A stretch of 38,075 bases of DNA from Phycisphaerales bacterium (GTDB taxonomy: Bacteria > Planctomycetota > Phycisphaerae > SM23-33 > FEN-1343), in assembly GCA_003171335.1 (NCBI GenBank), contig PMYD01000156.1, positions 1 to 38,075 on the forward strand, in the 5' to 3' direction. Shown here in pieces: positions 16,493 through 23,940 of the stretch (position 1 is the first letter of the stretch; the number at the start of each line of letters is the position of its first letter). A program made the position numbers and the translations under genes. Below the pieces are notes generated by a model that was not told the DNA's origin, ran no database searches, and saw nothing but the letters and a program-made list of their open reading frames with translations.

Positions 16493-17887
16493 ATGAGAAT
16501 CACCTATTGCCTGATTGTGATCGGGCTGCTTGCGGCCCCAGCCGCCAGGGCGGAGACGGTCGTGTATGTCGAACTGACCTATCCCACGCCGACGACCTGG
16601 CAGATGTGGCTGACCGAGACCACCGACTGGAATGGCACGACCGCCTTCACCCCCTCCGGCTTCGGGATTGCCGGGTTCGTTGTCGACGTCGGCAATGTCA
16701 TCCAGGCCGTTCGCGCATCGCCGAACCCTGTGAACCTGCTGAGCCTCGACGATCCCCCGGTGACCCTGGGGCAGGTGGGATTCTCCGTGGGACTCGGGAT
16801 GCCTCCAGTAGATGCCGCAGGCCTCACCCAGTGTTTCAACGCTCAAAATACCATGGTGGCGGATGCGATCTGCCGCGGATTCGGCGTGACGGCCGGCTCA
16901 TACAGTGTCCCGGATCCGGCCACCGAACAGGTATCCGGACCGTTCGCCTGGGCCGCGCCAGGGGCGCCCGGCTCAGCGAATCCCGGCGTACTCGTTTTCC
17001 GGGGCAAGCGCGTATCTGGTGCAACGGTGACGTTCGGCCCCGATTATTGCCGGCAGGCCAACGTGTTCATGAGCGATAACCCGCTAAACTGGGATTCCAC
17101 GACGGTGCCCGTGGTTGGGCTTAACCTTCAATATCACAACACCACCGCCCCGGTTGTCAGGGCCGGCCCTGCGCAGGTGATCCCCTGGGGAACCACAGCG
17201 ACCTTGACCGGGACGGTGAGCGATGATGGCTTGCCCAACCCGCCGGCCCTGACGACGGTCCGGTGGTGGCAGGGGAGTGGTCCTGGGACTGTTTTGTTTG
17301 CCGATCCAAACGCGCCATCGACCACGGTCACATTTTCCCAACCTGGGACGTACCTACTCAACTTGGAGGCGACTGATGGTGAGTTGAATTCGGTCGACTG
17401 GGTCCAGATCGTTGTCTTGGGCAACCAGCCCCCGGTGGTCTGGGCCCGCCCAGACCAGATCCTTTCTACCGGCATGACGCTGAACCTGGCCGCCAGCGTG
17501 AGCGATGACGGCATGCCCAATCCTCCGGCGGTAACCACGGCGAACTGGAGCATGAGCAGCGGGCCTGCTCCGGTGGTTTTCAGCGATGCCTCCAGCGCCG
17601 CGACCTCCGTCCGGTTTACCCAGTTCGGCACCTATGTGCTGCGGCTGACGGCCAGCGACTCAGAGCTGTCGGCATTCCAGGAGGCGACGATCCAGGTTCA
17701 TCCCGACCCGCCCGGGGATTTTTCCGGGGATGGGCACGTGACCGGCGTGGACTTCCTCATCTGGCAGACTCATTACCCGATGCTCGGGGGCGCCACAAAA
17801 TTGATGGGCGACGGCAATGGCGACGGCCGGGTAACCGGCATGGACTTTATCCTCTGGCAGATCGATTACGGCTGCGAGCATTCTTAG
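16493..17887 (+). CDS. exported protein with two PKD-like domains and dockerin-type repeats
   Basis: A 464-residue protein. The ATG at 16493 is preferred over one 15 bases upstream because GGGGAG lies seven bases before it. It has a signal peptide (ITYCLIVIGLLAAPAARA). An N-terminal beta domain (about 25-215) of unknown family is followed by two PKD/K319L-like repeats (about 220-310 and 313-405). These are nearly parallel: both contain 'VSDDGxPNPPAxTTxxW' and 'GTYxLxLxAxDxELxxxxxxxIxV'. The C-terminus carries paired calcium-loop repeats GDFSGDGHVTGVDFLIWQ and GDGNGDGRVTGMDFILWQ, the planctomycete-style dockerin type I module. It is probably a surface or secreted adhesion protein. Its last 41 bases overlap the convergent ybeY 3' end. 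Confidence 0.82.
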   Translation: MRITYCLIVIGLLAAPAARAETVVYVELTYPTPTTWQMWLTETTDWNGTTAFTPSGFGIAGFVVDVGNVIQAVRASPNPVNLLSLDDPPVTLGQVGFSVGLGMPPVDAAGLTQCFNAQNTMVADAICRGFGVTAGSYSVPDPATEQVSGPFAWAAPGAPGSANPGVLVFRGKRVSGATVTFGPDYCRQANVFMSDNPLNWDSTTVPVVGLNLQYHNTTAPVVRAGPAQVIPWGTTATLTGTVSDDGLPNPPALTTVRWWQGSGPGTVLFADPNAPSTTVTFSQPGTYLLNLEATDGELNSVDWVQIVVLGNQPPVVWARPDQILSTGMTLNLAASVSDDGMPNPPAVTTANWSMSSGPAPVVFSDASSAATSVRFTQFGTYVLRLTASDSELSAFQEATIQVHPDPPGDFSGDGHVTGVDFLIWQTHYPMLGGATKLMGDGNGDGRVTGMDFILWQIDYGCEHS

Positions 17888-18404
17888 CCAGAGTGATGGA
17901 CAACCTAGAGGGCCGGCGCGCGGGCCGTCCAAGGAAGGCTCCAGCGTAAATTGGCCCTGCGCCGAACTCCTCCAGCAACTGATCCTCTCTCCGGTGCATC
18001 CTGCGCCCCTGCGCCTCGGTCTGGTCATCGTAACCCATCACATGCAGCAGCCCGTGGGTGATGTAAAGCAGCAATTCCTTCCACGCCGGCTGCCCGCGCA
18101 GGCGCGCCTGGGCGATGGCGACATCCGCACAGACGACAATCTGCCCGCATAAGCCCCCGGTGGGTCCATCGCCCAGGTCCAAGCTGATCACGTCGGTACA
18201 GCCGCGATGATGCAGCAGTTGGGCATTCAGCGTCGTCATGCGCCGACGGCCGACGATGAGAATGTCAAGCTGGTCGATGGGCCTTCGTTCATTCTTCGCC
18301 ACAAACTCCACCAGCCGGCGGATGCGGTCAGCGCTGATGCGCAGCCGCCGCTGTGTGCTGGTCACGCTGATGTGCCCGAGGGGTTGTCGCCGCGGCTTCG
18401 CCAT
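17847..18404 (-). CDS. ybeY: endoribonuclease YbeY (rRNA maturation factor), variant metal site
   Basis: A 185-residue protein of the UPF0054/YbeY family. It shows LLHHRGCTDVISLDL (the 'TDVLSF'-type motif), GQIVVCADVA, and the metal motif HGLLHVMGYDD. YbeY uses a zinc ion held by three histidines in H-x3-H-x5-H to process 16S rRNA 3' ends and support ribosome quality control. Here His117 and His121 are present but the third position (127) is Asp. Asp can bind zinc, so activity is plausible. A ~25-residue basic tail after the conserved domain extends into the convergent dockerin gene. The gene starts 16 bases after the GYF_2 membrane gene and is probably its operon partner. Confidence 0.88.
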   Translation of the reverse strand: MAKPRRQPLGHISVTSTQRRLRISADRIRRLVEFVAKNERRPIDQLDILIVGRRRMTTLNAQLLHHRGCTDVISLDLGDGPTGGLCGQIVVCADVAIAQARLRGQPAWKELLLYITHGLLHVMGYDDQTEAQGRRMHRREDQLLEEFGAGPIYAGAFLGRPARRPSRLSITLAKNARSRNRSARG

Positions 18405-18420
18405 AATGCAGCCAGTCCCA

Positions 18421-18975
18421 TCACCTGTTTACCGCGTACCACACAGCCCAGGCCGCCAGCAGCAAGACGAGCCCGGCACCGCCGATCATCGCCAGCAGGC
18501 GATAATTGGCGCCGACCTGTCGGAAGATGCGCCAGCGCAGCGGCAGGTAGATGGCCGCGAAAAGCCCCATCGGAATGGCGATGCCCGCCCCGATGTTGGC
18601 CACCAGCAGCAGCGCCCGCGGAAGGCTGTACTGTTTCAGCGGCGCGACTTTCTCCAGGATCAATTCGCCCGCCGCCACCAGCTCGAAGATCAAGGCCACG
18701 AACATCGCCACCGCGATCTGCCGGGGCCGCCTGAGAAGCTCCTCGTCGATCGGTTCGCGGCCGGCGTACGCCACCATCCGCACGGGCATGGGGACATCAT
18801 CGAACAGCCCGGCTACGCGGCCGGCGGCAAGCCAGTGATCCAGGCCTTGCTTCCACAGGAGCGTTTGCCGCACGATCCCGCCGGCCCGGGCCAAGCTGCG
18901 AAGTTCCTCCCAGCTCAGGGGGCCGACCTCCCGGCTGCCCACCGCGTAGTGCCAGCATTTTTCCGCTTCGGCCAT
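18421..18975 (-). CDS. GYF_2-domain membrane protein
   Basis: A 184-residue protein. Residues 8-60 match the GYF_2 (DUF4339) domain: CWHYAVGSREVGPLSWEEL, then a variable 'G-I-V-R-x-T-L-L-W-K-x-G-x-x-x-W' core. In eukaryotes GYF domains bind proline-rich peptides; the bacterial role is unknown. Three membrane helices follow (about 88-110, 121-145 and 160-182). AAAGGA precedes the ATG. It is the upstream partner of ybeY on the minus strand. Confidence 0.75.
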   Translation of the reverse strand: MAEAEKCWHYAVGSREVGPLSWEELRSLARAGGIVRQTLLWKQGLDHWLAAGRVAGLFDDVPMPVRMVAYAGREPIDEELLRRPRQIAVAMFVALIFELVAAGELILEKVAPLKQYSLPRALLLVANIGAGIAIPMGLFAAIYLPLRWRIFRQVGANYRLLAMIGGAGLVLLLAAWAVWYAVNR

Positions 18976-19056
18976 GAGGATCCTTTACGCCAGAGCCCAG
19001 TTTACCTCCTGCCCGGGCGGCGGCAAGCGCGGGAAACCCGCGGCGCCAAACGCATC

Positions 19057-19110
19057 GGTGGCATGTCCTCACGACTGGAGCGAAAGCCCCGGTCGGGTGG
19101 GCATGCCACC
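19057..19110. repeat. short element with GGTGGCATG inverted ends
   Basis: A 54-base unit bounded by GGTGGCATG and CATGCCACC. The left end continues TCCTCACG, exactly as in a larger relative at 32800-32936. It lies between the divergent GYF_2 and DUF2752 genes. Confidence 0.6.
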
Positions 19111-19160
19111 AATGCCACAATCTTGGCGTACACCCCGCTTTCCTCCCCCGCCGAATCGCG

Positions 19161-19190
19161 TTGCAATGCCTGGCCCGTAATTCGTAGAAT
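19161..19190 (+). promoter_or_regulatory. candidate promoter for the DUF2752-lipoprotein operon
   Basis: TTGCAA and TAGAAT are 18 bases apart, with initiation near 19197 and a leader of about 48 bases. Confidence 0.48.
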
Positions 19191-19244
19191 CGCCTCGCCT
19201 GACCTTGACTGCCAGACCGAGAGATCCGACCGAAAGCCACGCCC

Positions 19245-19751
19245 ATGGAGTCAGCCGAGAATCCGTGTGAATGCCGCCTGGCGCCGTCCGCGGCGCCGCC
19301 GCCGGCCGTCGCGCCGTGGACCAGGCGGCACGTGCGGCTGCTGGGGCTGATTGTGGCGCTACCGGCGGCGGCGGTGCTGGTGACGGCGGCGGCGATCCAC
19401 CCGGATGCCCGCGGCTACGACACGCACACCCAACTGGGGCTGCCGCCCTGCGGGCTGCTCCAGAGGACCGGCATGCCCTGCCCCACGTGCGGCATGACCA
19501 CCGCCTTCGCGCACATGGCCCGCGGCCACATCCTGGCGGCGCTGCGTGCGCAGGCGTGTGGAACAGCGCTCTTCCTGTTGATGTTGGCGGCCGCACTGGC
19601 CGGCACCGCGCAGGTGATCGGCGGCTGGAACCTGCTGGGCCGCCTGCGATTCCGCATGTGGTGGTTGTGGGCCCTGCTGGCGGCCGCGACCGCCGGCTGG
19701 GCGATCAAGATGGGCCTGGGTCTATATACCGGCCAGTTGCCCGTGCGCTGA
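19245..19751 (+). CDS. DUF2752 membrane protein
   Basis: A 168-residue protein. The family signature is clear: 'HPDARGY' before GLPPCGLLQRTGMPCPTCGM, followed by TTAFAHMARGHILAALRAQ. The Cys motif is Cx(8)CPxCG. There is one membrane helix before the motif (about 30-52) and two after it (about 105-125 and 138-158). DUF2752 proteins are small inner-membrane proteins of unknown function; the Cys cluster suggests metal binding or redox. The first gene of a three-gene run, it ends 20 bases before the first lipoprotein. Confidence 0.85.
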   Translation: MESAENPCECRLAPSAAPPPAVAPWTRRHVRLLGLIVALPAAAVLVTAAAIHPDARGYDTHTQLGLPPCGLLQRTGMPCPTCGMTTAFAHMARGHILAALRAQACGTALFLLMLAAALAGTAQVIGGWNLLGRLRFRMWWLWALLAAATAGWAIKMGLGLYTGQLPVR

Positions 19752-19771
19752 GATCTTTCGAGGAGACGATA

Positions 19772-20422
19772 GTGCTGAAATATCTGCACCGAGTCTGGCC
19801 GATCCTCCTGGTGGCGGCGAGTCTGGGCGGCTGTACGCCCCTCAACTATATGCTGGCCAACCTGGCCCCGGACATGCCCGGCCCCAAGGTCGAGGCGCAG
19901 TACAAGGACCTGAACAACCGCAGCGTGGCCGTGGTGATCTTCGCCGACATGAACGTGCGCTTTGAGTACCCCACCGTGCGCGAGGAGGTTGCCGGGGCGA
20001 TCAACCGCGAGCTGGAGGCCACGCTGAAGAAAGTCCGCACCATCGACGCCGCCCAGGTCGTCCGCTTTCAGGATGCCCACCCCGGCTGGCGCAACGAGCC
20101 GCTGGGGGACCTGGGCAAAAAGTTCGGGGCCGACTCGGTGCTGTACGTCTGCCTGTCGGAGTTCGCCTTGCAGGAGCGCGGCAGCCTGAGCCTGCCCAAG
20201 GGCCGCATCAGCGGCCAGCTCAGCGTCTGGGACTCGATGCCCCTCAAGGAGGGCGAGGATCCCTGCCGCTGGCGCCAGGACAGCATCTCCAGCACGACCG
20301 AGCCCCCCGCCGGCACCTGGATGGACCGCGCCCGCCTGCGCCAAGCCACCCAGCAGGACTTTGCGGTGATGGTCGTGAACAATTTCCACTCGTATCACGA
20401 GAAGAACGACTCCAATAAATAG
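19772..20422 (+). CDS. lipoprotein, paralogue 1
   Basis: A 216-residue protein starting at GTG 19772, which has GAGGAG upstream; an earlier in-frame stretch is a shadow of the DUF2752 gene. The signal peptide ends in the lipobox SLGGC. After the Cys comes TPLNYMLANLAPDMPGPK, which parallels the next gene's opening. The mature domain (AVVIFADMNVRFEYPTVREEVAGAINREL, then GADSVLYVCLSEFAL) alternates strands and helices. It resembles lipoproteins that resolve small alpha/beta domains of the TolB-N/CsgG type, but no named family is certain. Probably anchored in the outer or inner membrane facing the periplasm. The next gene follows after nine bases. Confidence 0.75.
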   Translation: MLKYLHRVWPILLVAASLGGCTPLNYMLANLAPDMPGPKVEAQYKDLNNRSVAVVIFADMNVRFEYPTVREEVAGAINRELEATLKKVRTIDAAQVVRFQDAHPGWRNEPLGDLGKKFGADSVLYVCLSEFALQERGSLSLPKGRISGQLSVWDSMPLKEGEDPCRWRQDSISSTTEPPAGTWMDRARLRQATQQDFAVMVVNNFHSYHEKNDSNK

Positions 20423-20431
20423 GCGCGCGAC

Positions 20432-21094
20432 ATGACCAGAGTTGCCTTTTCATTCCGGTTCGTGCTGCTCCTGGCGGTTGGGCCGCTGGCCGGCGGCTGC
20501 ACCCTGATCGGCTATACGGCCGCCAACTTGGCGCCCAAACCGCGTACGTCGGCGCTGTATCACCTGCCCAAGGACCAGACCGTGCTGGTCTTTCCCGATG
20601 ATGTCAGCGGGCAGTTGAGCTACCCGCTGCTCAAGCAGTTGCTGGCCGAAAAGATCGGTTCGGAACTGCACGAGGCCAAGGGGGCCAAGGCCACCGTGCC
20701 GTACGTCAAGCTGTACGAATTCTCCACCCAGGTGGGCCAGCGCTGGTACCGCATGGACGACACCGGCATGGGCGTGGCCGAGGTCACCCGCGCCTTGGGG
20801 GCCGACATGGCGGTTTACGTGAGCATTCGCCATTTCCAGCTCAAGGACAACCCGGGCGACCCCGCCTGGAAAGGCAAGCTGAATGTCTTCGTGAAGGTCG
20901 TCTCCGCCCAGGGCAAGCGGCTGTGGCCCACCGACCGCACGGACGGCTACGAGCTGAGCCTGGAAATGCCGGCATCCGCCGGCGAAGGCCCGGCCATCGG
21001 TCCGGCATTGGCCCAGCAGCTTGCCGAGAAAATGGCGGTGAATGTGGTCGACCTGTTCCGCTCGCATGTGGCGGAAGAAGACCAGAACCCATAA
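20432..21094 (+). CDS. lipoprotein, paralogue 2
   Basis: A 220-residue protein. The signal peptide ends with lipobox LAGGC, and the mature part begins TLIGYTAANLAPKPRTSALYHL. It shares the plan of the preceding lipoprotein: 'ANLAP', a strand (QTVLVFPDDVSGQLSYPLLKQLL), 'GADMAVYVSI' and a C-terminal amphipathic helix ending VVDLFRSH. The two are diverged tandem duplicates. There is no clear Shine-Dalgarno, so translational coupling to the upstream gene is likely. Function unknown; a paired envelope assembly role is a guess. Confidence 0.75.
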   Translation: MTRVAFSFRFVLLLAVGPLAGGCTLIGYTAANLAPKPRTSALYHLPKDQTVLVFPDDVSGQLSYPLLKQLLAEKIGSELHEAKGAKATVPYVKLYEFSTQVGQRWYRMDDTGMGVAEVTRALGADMAVYVSIRHFQLKDNPGDPAWKGKLNVFVKVVSAQGKRLWPTDRTDGYELSLEMPASAGEGPAIGPALAQQLAEKMAVNVVDLFRSHVAEEDQNP

Positions 21095-21173
21095 CCATTG
21101 TGGACAAATTGCTTTACCGAAGTAGCCGCAGGACGCTGCAGCCAGTCCGCAGCGACGGCGACTTTGTCGAGGT

Positions 21174-21493
21174 CAACTGAGGAAATTCCTCAGTTGAGAG
21201 CGGCGCGACAGTCATCCTTCATTCAGTTCGTTCCCGTAACGAACTGAATCACTCCCAGAAACCCGGTGGGACGATGCGCGACTCCGACATCGTCGCAGTC
21301 AACTGCGGAAATTCCGCAGTTGCTTGATTCACGTCCGGAAATTCCGGAGGTGTGACCCCCCCCTCGACTCCGACATTGTCGGAGTCGACCGCGGAAATTC
21401 CGCAGTTGCTTGATTCACGTCCGGAAATTCCGGAGGTGTGACCCCCCCTCGACTCCGACATTGTCGGAGTCACGTCCGGAAATTCCGGACGTG
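21174..21493. repeat. array of perfect palindromes with covarying arms
   Basis: At least ten inverted repeats in 320 bases. Group A (23 bases, core GGAAATTCC with a single unpaired central A): arms CAACTGAGGAA (21174-21196), CAACTGCGGAA (21300-21322), a half-decayed copy at 21386-21408, CACGTCCGGAA (21330-21352 and 21416-21438 with one mismatch, and 21471-21493 perfect). Group B (21 bases, arms GACTCCGACA/TGTCGGAGTC, centre T): 21366-21386 and 21451-21471, with a degenerate copy at 21280-21300. Group C: arms ATTCAGTTCGTT/AACGAACTGAAT with loop CCCGT at 21221-21249. The arms differ between copies but change on both sides together. No coding potential. Confidence 0.85.
21305..21471. repeat. tandem duplication of about 86 bp inside the palindrome array
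   Basis: The block 21305-21386 recurs at 21391-21471 almost perfectly, the only clear difference being eight versus seven C in the internal C-run. Each unit holds one half or full CGG-type palindrome, one CACGTCC-type palindrome and one GACTCCGACA-type palindrome. This implies recent unequal duplication of a three-palindrome module. Confidence 0.85.
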
Positions 21494-21503
21494 AAGGCAA
21501 GTT

Positions 21504-21598
21504 TAAGTGTTACATTCTTCGCCGTTTGCTGGAGACTGTAACACTTAGAAGTCTAAGTGTTACAGTCGTCAGTATTAGCCTGAAGACTGTAACACTTA
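21504..21598. repeat. four alternating copies of TAAGTGTTACA
   Basis: TAAGTGTTACA lies at 21504-21514 (+), 21537-21547 (-), 21554-21564 (+) and 21588-21598 (-). The middle two extend to a perfect 15-bp stem, GACTGTAACACTTAG (21534-21548), with loop AAGT. The start spacings are 33, 17 and 34 bases. It could be an operator array for the downstream GH42 gene or another hairpin repeat. Confidence 0.75.
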
Positions 21599-21685
21599 CG
21601 GTTGGCAAGGAAATTCTCACAGTCGGCTCCTGCACCATTGCCTTTAACGCGATCGGCGCTGATCTAGCGAAAGTGCCCCGCGAAG

Positions 21686-21714
21686 CTGCACTCCCTGCAA
21701 GAAGACGGTATTAT
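21686..21714 (+). promoter_or_regulatory. weak candidate promoter for the first GH42 gene
   Basis: CTGCAC and TATTAT are 17 bases apart, about 55 bases before the ATG at 21768. The -35 match is imperfect. Confidence 0.32.
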
Positions 21715-21767
21715 TCCCCTTTGCTGCCGCGCACGGGCGCGGGAAGGTTTCTTTCCGGGAGACAACC

Positions 21768-23828
21768 ATGAGCCAAGCCGTACCACGTCACCAGCGACCC
21801 ACGCATCTCAAGCAGTTCCTCTTCGGCGTGCCCTATTATCCGGAGCACTGGACGGACAAGGAGCGCAACACCGATCCCCAGCGCATGGCCGAGGCGGGCG
21901 TGAACGTCGTCCGCATGGCCGAGTTCGCCTGGGACCGAATGGAGCCGGCGGCCGGCAAGTTGGACTTCTCCCTCTTCGATCAGACCATCGCGCGCCTGGG
22001 CGCGGTGGGCATCGATACCATCCTGTGCACCCCCACGGCCGCACCGCCGGCCTGGATGACGGCCGGCCGCGAGTCGTGGTTCCGCGTCGATGCGGCCGGC
22101 AAGCGCATGGAGCACGGCAGCCGCCAGCACGTCTGCACGAACAACGAGGAATTCCGCGCGGAATCCCGCCGCATCACCGCCGCCATGGCCAAACACTACG
22201 CCGGCAACGAGCGCGTCATCGGCTGGCAGACGGACAACGAGTTTTACTGCCACATGAGCGAGTGCTACTGCCCAAGCTGCCGGGCGGGTTTTGGCGCGTG
22301 GCTGAAGGCCAAATATGGCGACATTGCCGCTCTCAACGAGGCCTGGGGCACCGCCTTCTGGGCGCTGACGTACGACTCCTTCGACCAGATTCGCCTGCCC
22401 GACCCCAACCCGCGCCCGGCCAACGCCAACCCTACCGCCGAGCTGGACTATTACCGCTACATCAGCGACTCGATCATCGAATTCCAGAAGCAGCAGGTGA
22501 AAATCCTGCACGCGGCAAAGCCCGCCTGGTGGATCACGCACAACGGCCTGTTCGGCCACATCGATTATTGGAAATTCACCGAAGACCTCGATTTTCTGGC
22601 CGTGGATGTGTACCCCGGCTTCACCAAGACGCGCGACCCGCAGGAGCTGTTCTGGGCCAGCTACATCAACCAGCGCTGCCGGGCCTCTTCCGGCGGCTAC
22701 ATCGTGCCCGAGCAGGAAGCCGGCGCCGGGGGCAGTAAGCGCGGCATTCACCGCACGCCGGCGCCGGGGCAGATGCGGCTGTGGGCCTGGCAGAGCATCG
22801 CCAACGGGGCCGATGGCGTGCTCCACTTCCGCTGGCGAACCTGCCGCTTCGGCGCGGAGGAGTATTGGCGCGGCGTGCTCGACCACGACAATGTGCCGCG
22901 CCGTCGCTACGCCGAACTGGCCCAGGAAGGCGCGGAACTGAAGAAGCTGGGGCCGAAAATCCTGCATACGGTGCTGGATGTGCGGGCCGCGGTGCTGATC
23001 GAGACGGACCAGACCGACGCCCACAAGACGATGTCCCTCACCCTGCCCTCGCCGGATGAACAGGCCCGCCTGGCCCTGCGCCAGATGTGGCTGCGCCATC
23101 TGCCCAGCGGCCTGGTGCAAACGGCCGACCGCTTTGATGGCCTGTCCTTGCTGTGGCTGCCCTCCATGCGACTGATGGATGAGACGCTGGCCGGCAAGCT
23201 GGAGCAGTTCGTCGCCGCCGGCGGCACGCTGGTGGTCACCGCGCACGCCGCTACGCGCGACCGCAACAACCAGGTGATCGCCCAGACGCCGCCGGGCCTG
23301 CTGGCCAAACTATGCGGCTGCACGATGGAGGAATTCAGCCGCGAAGATGCCGAGTGGCCCGTGCATATGAAACCCGCCGGCAAGGCCGGCGCGGGCGATG
23401 GGCAGATCATCTGCGGCGGCGGATACGAGATCCTGGCCCTCCACGGCGCCAAATCCCTGGCTACCTGGACCGCGGCCGCCCAATTCGGACCCTGTGCCGC
23501 CGAGGGCCAGCCGGCCATCTCGCTCAATCGCGTGGGCAAGGGCCAGGTGATTTACGTGGGCACGTTCCTGTCCGAGGCGAACGCCGCGGCCATTATGGAC
23601 CTGGTGCTGGAGCAGGCCCCCATCGCCCCCCTGGCCGATTGCGTCGGCGGCGTCGAAGTCACCCGCCGCCACGCAGCCGGCCGCAAGCTGACCTTTGTCC
23701 TGAACCACCACACCTCGCGTCAAACTATCCGCCGCTTGCCCGCGGGCACCGAGCTGATTTCGGCCGCGCCGTGCACGGGCGAGTTGACGCTCGAGCCCTA
23801 TGGCGTGGCGGTGATCGAGGAGCGTTGA
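21768..23828 (+). CDS. GH42-type beta-galactosidase
   Basis: A 686-residue cytosolic enzyme. The TIM barrel begins FLFGVPYYPEHW. The acid/base Glu158 sits in IGWQTDNEF and the nucleophile is probably Glu315 in YIVPEQEAG. The Zn-cysteine cluster of clan GH-A GH42 enzymes is present (Cys123, Cys166, Cys168, Cys171). The barrel (about 1-385) is followed by the trimerisation domain (about 390-610) and a small C-terminal beta domain ending LTLEPYGVAVIEE. Hydrolysis of terminal beta-galactosides is expected, though related enzymes act on other glycosides such as alpha-L-arabinopyranosides. No signal peptide. GGGAG lies six bases before the start. It stands downstream of the palindrome arrays, 112 bases before the COG0523 gene. 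Confidence 0.9.
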   Translation: MSQAVPRHQRPTHLKQFLFGVPYYPEHWTDKERNTDPQRMAEAGVNVVRMAEFAWDRMEPAAGKLDFSLFDQTIARLGAVGIDTILCTPTAAPPAWMTAGRESWFRVDAAGKRMEHGSRQHVCTNNEEFRAESRRITAAMAKHYAGNERVIGWQTDNEFYCHMSECYCPSCRAGFGAWLKAKYGDIAALNEAWGTAFWALTYDSFDQIRLPDPNPRPANANPTAELDYYRYISDSIIEFQKQQVKILHAAKPAWWITHNGLFGHIDYWKFTEDLDFLAVDVYPGFTKTRDPQELFWASYINQRCRASSGGYIVPEQEAGAGGSKRGIHRTPAPGQMRLWAWQSIANGADGVLHFRWRTCRFGAEEYWRGVLDHDNVPRRRYAELAQEGAELKKLGPKILHTVLDVRAAVLIETDQTDAHKTMSLTLPSPDEQARLALRQMWLRHLPSGLVQTADRFDGLSLLWLPSMRLMDETLAGKLEQFVAAGGTLVVTAHAATRDRNNQVIAQTPPGLLAKLCGCTMEEFSREDAEWPVHMKPAGKAGAGDGQIICGGGYEILALHGAKSLATWTAAAQFGPCAAEGQPAISLNRVGKGQVIYVGTFLSEANAAAIMDLVLEQAPIAPLADCVGGVEVTRRHAAGRKLTFVLNHHTSRQTIRRLPAGTELISAAPCTGELTLEPYGVAVIEER

Positions 23829-23835
23829 GGCGTAG

Positions 23836-23854
23836 CACGGGCGTCTCGCCCGTG
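23836..23854. terminator. hairpin after the first GH42 gene
   Basis: CACGGGCG, loop TCT, CGCCCGTG, seven bases after the stop. A strong stem, but with no T-tract on the plus strand; it may be an mRNA-stabilising or dispersed repeat hairpin rather than a true terminator. Confidence 0.45.
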
Positions 23855-23940
23855 TCGGGCCGCAAGAGAAGACCGGATAATTGCTAGTATGGCCAGGCAG
23901 CTTGCGGGCCAGCAGCAAGGAGAATCCTGACACGGCACGT

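Noticed and set aside
13169-18404. Expected pgpH-ybeY operon
   Set aside because: ybeY is present but about 2.4 kb away and on the opposite strand, so no operon is claimed.
21174-21598. CRISPR array
   Set aside because: Units are palindromes of differing sequence without uniform repeats or unique spacers, and no cas genes are present.
21711-23246. 511-codon open frame antisense to the first GH42 gene
   Set aside because: Shadow of a well-supported coding frame, with no start signal.
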